Made by a program: the position numbers and the translations under genes | Origin: Nanobdellota archaeon | GTDB taxonomy: Archaea; Nanobdellota; Nanobdellia; Woesearchaeales; JAUYGA01 | Length of the DNA stretch: 8,182 nt | Assembly (NCBI GenBank): GCA_030690755.1 | Contig: JAUYGA010000263.1 | Location: 1-8,182, forward strand | Reading direction: 5' to 3' | In this document: positions 1 to 6,800 of the stretch, piece by piece | Numbering within the stretch: position 1 is the first letter of the stretch | How the letters are laid out: the number at the start of each line of letters is the position of its first letter | Notes under the pieces: generated by a model | Seen by the model: only the letters and a program-made list of their open reading frames with translations | Told to the model about the DNA's origin: nothing | Database searches by the model: none

Positions 1-18
1 AAAAAAACATTAATGCCA

Positions 19-126
19 CGATTTAAGTTTACATTTCAGCAAAATCGCTTGCAAGCATGCTTATTATCATATTATGGTATACTAGAATGTATTTGCATGG
101 CCTGAAAAAAGTGTAAACTTAATTCG
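19..126. repeat. Imperfect long inverted repeat, possible MITE-like element or structured RNA
   Basis: Arms 19-33 and 112-126 are reverse complements at 14 of 15 positions, with an 11-bp perfect core (TTAAGTTTACA at 23-33 against 112-122). Pairing resumes inward with TTTCAG (34-39) against CTGAAA (102-107) after a 4-nt bulge (108-111). A 5-bp pair (56-60 with 95-99) and a small hairpin around 65-79 could close the interior. I see no target-site duplication next to the arms and no transposase. It could be a decayed miniature element, a pair of inverted protein-binding sites, or a folded transcript. The repeat itself is seen directly; its role is unknown. Confidence 0.6.
47..62. repeat. Two overlapping 10-bp perfect palindromes
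   Basis: GCTTGCAAGC (47-56) and AAGCATGCTT (53-62) are each perfect palindromes and share four bases. They lie inside the larger inverted repeat at 19-126. Such a site could bind a dimeric regulator, or simply be part of the folded interior of the larger repeat. It lies about 130 bases upstream of the probable transcription start of the first gene, which is far for a simple archaeal operator. Confidence 0.5.
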
Positions 127-151
127 GTACTATACACACACACGGCGTCAC

Positions 152-166
152 CAAAACATTTAAATA
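152..166 (+). promoter_or_regulatory. Probable archaeal promoter (BRE plus TATA box)
   Basis: The A-rich run CAAAACA (152-158, BRE-like) directly precedes TTTAAATA (159-166, TATA-like). In archaea the TATA box usually ends about 23 bases before the transcription start, which predicts a start near 187-191. That leaves ATG 196 with a 5-9 base leader, close to leaderless, and would exclude the upstream GTG at 181. Other weak AT-rich candidates exist (TATAC at 78 and 131), but this one has the best combination of motif and spacing. Not experimentally supported. Confidence 0.5.
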
Positions 167-195
167 CTAATCTTTCTGATGTGTTTATAAATATT

Positions 196-294
196 ATGAA
201 AGCTAAAAAAGAGGGTAATAGGTTTATGTATCATGGATGCTTCTTTTTGTTAGTCATCTTTATCTTTTTTGTTTCTGCGTCATCTGCGCAGGCA
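196..294 (+). other. Sec signal peptide of the first secreted protein
   Basis: The 33 codons encode a positively charged start (MKAKKEGNR), a phenylalanine/isoleucine-rich hydrophobic core (CFFLLVIFIFFV) and a small-residue c-region ending SSAQA before ITC. This is a standard signal peptidase I arrangement. The cysteine at residue 15 lies at the start of the hydrophobic core without a lipobox context, so a lipoprotein is unlikely. Confidence 0.85.
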
Positions 295-3200
295 ATTACA
301 TGCATTTGTAGATTAACAGCAGGTTCACCTTCTGCAGGCATTGTTGTTTTGTCAGAATCCACAAATACAGGAAATTCTGATTGTGATTGCGCAGCGAGCT
401 GTTTTGACAGCAACAATAATTTAAAAGATTCCTGCAATAGACCTGATTTAAATGGTTGGCCGCGACCTTCAGTTACTTTTTATTATTGGTTAAGTGATGC
501 AGCTCACACCCCATATCCTTCAACAACATGTATTACTCCTTCCTGCACTAAAACAGGAGATTACGATTATGTTTCGTATACAACAACACTTAATCTTGCG
601 CCATACGCAAACCCTGATACGGACAAAGAAGCTTGCCAATTAAAAGTTCCAAATGGAGAATGGGGACCTGATGCGACTTTGAAAAGTCCGCAGGCAAAAT
701 GCTGCGGAAGCGAGACGACAAATATAGGTGCTATTTTAACTAGGTCAATTAATGGAGTGCTTAGATATTATGTTTGCGCTCCTGGAACAGGCGCGTATAC
801 AGGAAAATTTCATTGGACACCACAAGCTGATTTGAATGGTGTTATAATCTCAAGTATTCCTTCAGGAGCTGACAAGGAGTATGATGTAGTGTTCATGGGT
901 TCAGGAATTTATACCTGCAATAATCCTTTTATTAACGCTAATATAAATTATGGCACAGCAGGCGTAATTGTTATGTCAAAACCTCCTTCTACAGTTACAC
1001 ATCAATATGTTTGTAATGAAGAAAGTCAGTTTTTTGAATGTAAGGGTCTAAATGGAGTAGCATATAATGTTCTTCCTGGCGAGGCGTCGAGATCAATAAA
1101 CCAGGGCGGTCAAATAAATATTGCTGGAATAGATTACTTATGTACTGGATCAGCATCCAGCAGCAGTTGGAAATCCAAAGAAACAATTCTTGAAGGAGCG
1201 ATTACAGATAAAACCGCCTGCGAATTTGCTGAAGGAGACTGGACAGGATCAAAATGCTGTTACAAGCAGAACCAATACCATAATGAGAATCCTGCAAGTC
1301 CCAACACGTTAGGCGGCTGCTGGAATGGAGTAATGGTCGACAAAGGAACAATCGTTTCTGGAACAGAAGATAAAATTTTCAATGATAATGGCATATTTTA
1401 TGGATGCAATATTGGCGGGCAGTACGGCTCTGCAGCAACAGGATTATTGAATTTACAACAGGCTAATTCCTGCGCTCCTAAGACAGGATATTATTGCGAT
1501 ATTCAAACAGGAAAATGGAAATCCGGCTCAGATTTCGGCTCTGATTTGCCGATGCTTACTACTCAAAATGTCCCTTCAGCATATGTCGCTTCTTTGCAGC
1601 AGGGCATGACTGCAGCCAGCTGCTGTCCGAGAAATAAATGCTGGAATGGATTTGCCTGCACCGCTCCTGAAGTCAGGCAAAAAGGGTATACAGACAGTTA
1701 TAACAAATTTTATGTTTTAATATCAGGTCCTCAATCAGGTTTTGAACTTATAAATTCAGAGATAACAAACATGCTTATAACAGCAACTGATTCATATGTC
1801 TGTTCTGTTAATTATTCAATTTACAGTCAAGCTTTATATGGCGCCCAGTGGAAGTCATATACAGAGATAAGCGCAAATTCAAACCAGAATCTCTGTCTTG
1901 CAATTGCCGGAGATGATTCTTCAAAAGGATGGACAGGATCAAAATGTTGTTTCAAACCAGGCCAGTATTATAGCGATACATCGACAAGCGCAATCGGCGG
2001 CTGCTGGGATGGAACAATAATCAAAAAAGGAAATATTGTGACTGGAAAACCTCGCTACCTTAATATTGGCGGCAGATTCATAGAATGCGATAATCCCGCT
2101 GCAAAATTTCCTGATGGAAACCCTATGCTTAATAATTATGCTTGTGTTGTAACAGCCACAGGAGACAGTTCTCATCCTTACTATTATTGCAGGCCTAAAG
2201 CAGTCGGCGCAGAAGCAGGTGAATGGATTGATAACACCTGGCATGTTGTTGGAAATGATCCTGTTAATTCTTTAGGTTTCTTGAAACCATTGCCAACAGG
2301 CGTTACATATGAACAGGCAGAAAGCAGCTACCCTTCAGGTATGTGCTGTCCTAAATCATATTGTTGGAATGGAACAAAATGCGTTTCAGGAGATATAACA
2401 CAAGAAAATTTATTTGTTTCAAATACGAGCATTTTCAGATGTTCAAATGTCGCAGGATCCGGAACATGGCTTGGCGTCTCATACAAGTATGACTGGGATA
2501 ATAATGTGAAAGGAATCTGCAACAGCAATGCGAAATGCTTAGTTCCTTACACTCCTGAACAGATGGAAAATAATCCACCTACAGAAAACTCTGATGTTAA
2601 TCCTTATCTTTACACATCTTCAAAGCCGCCAAGATGCATCGGCGGAAACATAAGATCAGAATTAAACTATATTGCAGACCATTATTGCCAAACTGGGAAC
2701 TGGACAACTAGGACGAAGTTTGTCGCATTAAAATTAATTAACTATACGCAGTCAAAAAATCCTGAATCTTATTCCTTGTTCTGCGGAACGTATGATGAGG
2801 TCTTAAACTATCTTTCATATTCGACAATAACTAATGTCTATGATGCAAATCTTAAGAAAAATGTCCCTATAACAACGCCGCTCAGAACGTATTTTGGAAC
2901 AAATGCAAAAAGTCCTGCCCGAGTTTATAACGGCGCTCAGATCAGCGAGTGTTATGGTGAAGATTGCGTTAACAATGTCTGCGTGTTGAAAATGGGAGAC
3001 CAGATAGTATTTGGCGCTTCACTCAACCAAGATATTGAAGCAAATGACCAGACAAACACAATAATGTCGGTGTTTTCAAATTACGGAAAAGTCCAGAAAG
3101 GTTCATGCTTGCCGTTTGTTGGCAGTTCTTTATTTAACATAAAAGCAGCAGGTTACAGAAATTGCGGCGGTTCAGGAAACCTGTGGTATGATGCGTCAAT

Positions 3201-3690
3201 GAGAATCGCAATCTATTCAGGAACACCAATCCTATTAGAAGCTCCAACATTTGTTGACTTTGTCCAAAGTCCGCTAAATTTCCTCAGGCTTTTATTCCAG
3301 AAAGCATTTGAAGGACAATCTTCTGCGCAGCAATCAGAAGTCCTGGCTGCAATCGACAATGTTCAGAATTTCAACAAAATCTATTATGCAAAATCCGGAG
3401 ATAAGGAAGTCAGAGGTCTGATAGAAAATAAGTTTGTAGGAAATGATGAATACAAGACGTCTTACATTGCGCTTTCAATGGATTTCATAAATGTGGCAGG
3501 CGATTTGTGCGGTGTCGCTAAGAATCATGCAGAGCAATTATATTTGTCTTCTGATGCATTCAAATGCTCAGTAAGCCAGTTAGCTGGTCAAAACACCACT
3601 TCCTTGTCTATTGCCGTGTACAATACAGAAGATATGCAATACAATTTAGACAGCTTATGGAAAGAGTTGACTAAAATAAAACTGCAGTAA
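196..3690 (+). CDS. Large secreted cysteine-rich repeat protein, DPANN-like, function unknown
   Basis: The product is 1164 residues. It starts with a Sec signal peptide: a Lys/Arg-rich n-region, a hydrophobic core near residues 15-26, and a signal peptidase I site after AQA (residue 33). No later membrane span or C-terminal anchor is visible, so it is predicted to be released or held by partners. It has about 50 cysteines, implying oxidative folding outside the cell. Residues 349-488 and 579-729 are two degenerate copies of one module: WTGSKCC, GGCW(N/D)G, a Cys-rich middle, then CCP, three residues, CWNG. A weaker first copy starts at W156 with CC at 169-170. From about residue 810 the protein changes character, with WTTRT (836-840), CVLKMGD (from 929) and FGASLN, signatures I recall from DPANN proteins but cannot verify here. 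The last 130 residues are mostly helical and Cys-poor. ATG 196 is chosen over GTG 181 because of the promoter and over ATG 226 because of the signal peptide. No enzyme motif is seen. A surface or adhesion role is inference. Confidence 0.93.
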   Translation: MKAKKEGNRFMYHGCFFLLVIFIFFVSASSAQAITCICRLTAGSPSAGIVVLSESTNTGNSDCDCAASCFDSNNNLKDSCNRPDLNGWPRPSVTFYYWLSDAAHTPYPSTTCITPSCTKTGDYDYVSYTTTLNLAPYANPDTDKEACQLKVPNGEWGPDATLKSPQAKCCGSETTNIGAILTRSINGVLRYYVCAPGTGAYTGKFHWTPQADLNGVIISSIPSGADKEYDVVFMGSGIYTCNNPFINANINYGTAGVIVMSKPPSTVTHQYVCNEESQFFECKGLNGVAYNVLPGEASRSINQGGQINIAGIDYLCTGSASSSSWKSKETILEGAITDKTACEFAEGDWTGSKCCYKQNQYHNENPASPNTLGGCWNGVMVDKGTIVSGTEDKIFNDNGIFYGCNIGGQYGSAATGLLNLQQANSCAPKTGYYCDIQTGKWKSGSDFGSDLPMLTTQNVPSAYVASLQQGMTAASCCPRNKCWNGFACTAPEVRQKGYTDSYNKFYVLISGPQSGFELINSEITNMLITATDSYVCSVNYSIYSQALYGAQWKSYTEISANSNQNLCLAIAGDDSSKGWTGSKCCFKPGQYYSDTSTSAIGGCWDGTIIKKGNIVTGKPRYLNIGGRFIECDNPAAKFPDGNPMLNNYACVVTATGDSSHPYYYCRPKAVGAEAGEWIDNTWHVVGNDPVNSLGFLKPLPTGVTYEQAESSYPSGMCCPKSYCWNGTKCVSGDITQENLFVSNTSIFRCSNVAGSGTWLGVSYKYDWDNNVKGICNSNAKCLVPYTPEQMENNPPTENSDVNPYLYTSSKPPRCIGGNIRSELNYIADHYCQTGNWTTRTKFVALKLINYTQSKNPESYSLFCGTYDEVLNYLSYSTITNVYDANLKKNVPITTPLRTYFGTNAKSPARVYNGAQISECYGEDCVNNVCVLKMGDQIVFGASLNQDIEANDQTNTIMSVFSNYGKVQKGSCLPFVGSSLFNIKAAGYRNCGGSGNLWYDASMRIAIYSGTPILLEAPTFVDFVQSPLNFLRLLFQKAFEGQSSAQQSEVLAAIDNVQNFNKIYYAKSGDKEVRGLIENKFVGNDEYKTSYIALSMDFINVAGDLCGVAKNHAEQLYLSSDAFKCSVSQLAGQNTTSLSIAVYNTEDMQYNLDSLWKELTKIKLQ
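211..216 (+). promoter_or_regulatory. Possible ribosome-binding site for an alternative internal start
   Basis: GAGGGT lies 9 bases before ATG 226, which is in frame with the first gene. If used, the protein would begin MYHGCFF and lose the lysine/arginine-rich n-region of its signal peptide. A charged n-region is usual for Sec signals, so ATG 196 is preferred and this site is only an alternative. It could also be chance, since it lies within AAAAAAGAGGGTAATAGG, which encodes KKEGNR. Confidence 0.25.
1240..1659 (+). repeat. Cys/Trp-rich module, copy A (coding repeat)
   Basis: Encodes residues 349-488 of the first protein. Ordered landmarks are WTGSKCC, GGCWNG, G-x-IVSG, a single Cys after a GIFYGC strand, YYC followed by GKWKSG, and the closing CCPRNKCWNG with a last Cys at 488. 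The opening 21 bases match the start of copy B at 20 positions, although the rest has diverged. That indicates an old duplication with strong constraint on the WTGSKCC segment. Confidence 0.75.
1930..2382 (+). repeat. Cys/Trp-rich module, copy B (coding repeat)
   Basis: Encodes residues 579-729. The landmarks follow the same order as copy A: WTGSKCC, GGCWDG, G-x-IVTG, RFIECD, YYC followed by GEW, and closing CCPKSYCWNG with the last Cys at 729. It is about 11 residues longer than copy A. The linker before it, with YVC and QWKSYTE, also resembles the linker before copy A (YLC, SWKSKET), so the true repeat period is nearer 230-240 residues. Confidence 0.75.
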
Positions 3691-3736
3691 TTTTACTATT
3701 TTATCTCCTGAATTATTATTTGATTATTTTATTTTA
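3691..3736 (+). terminator. T-rich tract, possible archaeal terminator and/or weak promoter
   Basis: Immediately after the TAA stop there are clustered short T runs on the coding strand with no GC-rich hairpin. Archaeal RNA polymerase terminates at T-rich tracts without a hairpin, so partial termination is plausible. The runs are only four T long, so the signal is weak and read-through into the next gene is also plausible. The AT-rich part near 3717-3736 could serve as a poor TATA element for the downstream gene. Confidence 0.3.
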
Positions 3737-3820
3737 GATGATTTGCAGAGGGGTGTTATTGAAATCAAAATTCGACGCAGCGGAATAAACTACAGCAAAC
3801 ACTCTGGTCTGTTCTATAAA
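3691..3820 (+). other. 130-bp intergenic gap between the two large genes
   Basis: No RNA gene or convincing small gene is seen. The gap contains the T-rich tract and then a strong Shine-Dalgarno-like run, GAGGGGTG (3748-3755), not followed by a suitable start codon in the frame of the next gene. A TTG at 3759 opens only a 9-codon frame ending at 3788. The frame of the downstream gene is open through the whole gap but holds no ATG or GTG; its only alternative near-cognate starts are TTG 3743 and CTG 3809. Confidence 0.6.
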
Positions 3821-3895
3821 ATGAAAAAAGCCCAATTATCTATATTTTTATTGATTGGTATGGTCATGGTGTCTACCATCAGTTTAGTAATTTAT
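3821..3895 (+). other. N-terminal anchor resembling an archaeal class III signal sequence
   Basis: The first 25 codons give a short basic n-region (MKK), then A-Q-L-S-I-F, then an uninterrupted hydrophobic helix. Archaeal class III signals (Pfam DUF361 type, processed by EppA-like prepilin peptidases) have G/A before a conserved Gln, then a Ser and a Glu at mature position 5. Here A, Q and S are kept, but position 5 is Phe. It may therefore be an uncleaved signal anchor rather than a processed pilin. Confidence 0.6.
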
Positions 3896-6800
3896 ACTTC
3901 TAATCTTGTTGTTCAGTCAAAAACCCAACAGCAATTAGAAATCTCTTCAAGCTTAGCAACATCAGCAGGATCATTTGATGATTTCATAAAAAACTGCATG
4001 CAAAATGCAATGGATGATGGCGTCTATCTGATATCAAGACAGGGCGGAAGGATATATGATATGCAAGTTCCAGGATATGATATATCAAAAACAGACAAAG
4101 GCCTTCCCAAAGATAATCCATTTTATCAGTTCAGATCAGAGGAAGTCATTGAACGCGAGCTTGATTCTGAAGTAAAAATAAAAAATGTGAATAGGCTGTT
4201 CATTCCAATTGTTCTAAGAAACAATCTAAAAGACTGCAGCGAACCTGGAACAAAAAAACCTCCATATTATCCTGAAAACCAATGTATAGTTTTGCCGGTC
4301 GCTTCAAGCTCGAATCCTTCAAGAAGATATTTTTTTGGAACAATGCCTGTGTTGACTCCGTTATGCAATTATTATGAAGGTCCTAATAAATGGGTTGAAA
4401 AGACAGGTCCTAGATGCGGGGCATATCCTGGAAATTATGGAGATACCAAAACAATGCAGGACCAGCTGAAAGTTTATGTCCAGCAGCATATGGCAAATTA
4501 CTGTTTCTCGCAAGGCGATCTTGAAAAGATATTTCCGAATCTTCAGCTGGAAAGCAATGTCCCGAGCGCAGACATAACTGTCGCTGCAGAAGACCTGACA
4601 TTGAATATCTCTTATCCATTCCAGGTAAAATTTTCTATGATCCCGATAACAAAAGACCTCAACTATGTATACAGGTATGAGACAAGACTTCAGAAAATCC
4701 ACGAATGGGCATCATACATTTTGATAGATGAAAGAAATAATCTTCATTTTGAGATGGGGAAAAATCCATTCAGCTGGTCAACATATCCTGGCGATACCGC
4801 ATTAGATTATCTGCCTCACCGACCTGGAAGGACAAATATTGTTGAAATAACTGACAAGATTTTTACGACAAAAGGACAGCCTATGAAACTTCAGTTTGCA
4901 TTGCAGAACAGAAATCCTGCGCTTCATCTCATAAGGACGCAAAATGATTTCGGGTATGACCTTGTTGTCTATGCAGGGGATGACCTCAATATTTCCATGT
5001 GGGCAGAAGATCCTGATGACAAGGACATCTCGCTTCCAGGATTCAAGTTTGAGTTCTCAGGATGGATGATTAATTACAACGAATCTTTCAACAAGACAGC
5101 TAGCTGCGATTTCAATGTTGCATTGAAAAAATGGAATGAAGCCAAGAAACTAAAAGATGAACTCGCAACAGCAACACCTCAAATAAGAGTTGAACTGACA
5201 AAAGATATTGAACTGAAAATCGATGATGCGACTGCAATGATGAAAAGATGTTCTGTCCAGACAAAACTTACAGATATTAAAAGCTCTTGGAGAGTTGCGC
5301 AGACAAAAAATATAGGCAGAGTCAGTTACAAGACAAGCGCTGCAAAAGTTTCTGCATCAGGCGCGATAACAGAATTCGGCGATGTTGGACTGCACTATCT
5401 TGCAGTATATGCAATTGACCAAGGCGGATTATATGACTACCAGAATGTTTCGATTTTAGTCCTGCCCAGGCTTGAAGGTCAGGTAGAGGTAAAACAGATA
5501 TATCCAGACATCCCGCCAGGACTGATATCGCTAGAGGACATATTGGAGATAGATGCGCTGACATCATCTGCCCAAAGTTTCAGCATAAAAGTCCTTCAAG
5601 ATTCGACAACAGAGATTTACAAAGCAACGCAAAACACTCCATCTATTCCTGTTGTCGGCACATTAATCAGCGAGATGGATAAGCATCCTCTGAGAAGCAA
5701 GATAAATTTCGGAGATCTTAGAACAAATCCTGCAGACCTGCAGATACAAATCACGCCGATTGCAACAATCGTAAGCAGAATGCAGGCTTTTAATGTCAAA
5801 ATGCTGCAATGCCTCCCGCATGTCAATGATAACCCCTCATCCAGCCAGAAAAAATTAATCTCTGCGCCTTTCCCGTATAATCTTGTGGCTATAGACGAAG
5901 CATCAAATGTTGTTGATCTGTTGGGCTATGCATATATCGAGACAAAAAATCCTTATCTATCAGACCACATGTGTTGTTATGGCGCAGGCGATGAAATCCC
6001 CGAAACAAGCCCTATATGGGGAACTGTCAAACCTGCAGAACAGTCAAGCGCAGGACCATCAACATGTTTTGATTACAGGGAAGACACGTGTTTAGTTAAT
6101 CAATATGAATACGGTATGGAACCGCAATATCCAAGCGAGGAGCATTATTTCAATAATCCTGAGACAGAAGAGGATAATAGCTACAAATTCTATTCGAGCA
6201 TGAGCTATGGTCAGGAAGAGAGCGCAAAAGGCGAAATCGGTCTCATAAAATTTGATGAATATCTAGCATCAAACGAATATAAAGAGATGAATCTTGCAAG
6301 TTATCACTTCACTGATGCGCCGCTTTGGCCTGCATCCAAATCAGGACAGAGATATGGCTCTGGCAATGATGAAATAAAATTAATTTTTAAGACAGGAATT
6401 CCAAAATCAGAAAACATGAACGATGTATACACGAGACAATATGATGTTTATTGCGACGGAAAAAGAGGAAATGTCTGCAATGGCACAAAGCGCGATTCAT
6501 GGAGCATAAGAGAAATCTGCGGACCGACGCAATACTGCGCATACGGGAAGAGCGCTTGCAAAGATTGGGCTTATGAAAAAGACAAACCGATGTTCAACAA
6601 AGCATGCGATAAGGAGCTTTTCTGTTTGGCAGGAATAGGACCTGATTCAAAACCTCTTACAGACGATAATTTAAGGATAAATCCTGAGCAAGGAAGATAT
6701 CTTGTTAGACTTGTTTCAGACGGAAAGATGACAAATATCTCTGGAAGGATAGAGACAGACAGATCTGCAACAAAAAGCATGTGCGAAGGATCTTCAATAT

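Noticed and set aside
1..105. Open plus-strand frame of 34 codons at the left edge, possible tail of an upstream gene
   Set aside because: An open run this short is common by chance. It overlaps the inverted repeat and its translation shows no recognisable motif. It cannot be excluded without upstream sequence.
131..143. Short AC run (TATACACACACAC) as a phase-variation tract
   Set aside because: Only about five AC units, too short to suggest slippage-based switching without population data.
1939..2244. 101-codon minus-strand open frame rich in Cys
   Set aside because: Antisense to module copy B. Its cysteines derive from reverse reading of GCA/ACA codons, not from a separate gene.
3814..3819. 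TATAAA immediately before the start of the second gene as its TATA box
   Set aside because: It touches the start codon, so transcription from it would begin about 20 bases or more inside the coding region and lose the anchor.
4361..4702. 113-codon minus-strand open frame, with a second overlapping minus frame at 4410-4619
   Set aside because: Antisense to the conserved-looking N-terminal domain of the second protein. Two overlapping frames on the same stretch indicate shadows of the real gene.
5907..6095. 62-codon plus-strand open frame in another phase
   Set aside because: It is embedded in the second gene, has no ribosome-binding site of its own, and its composition is not protein-like.
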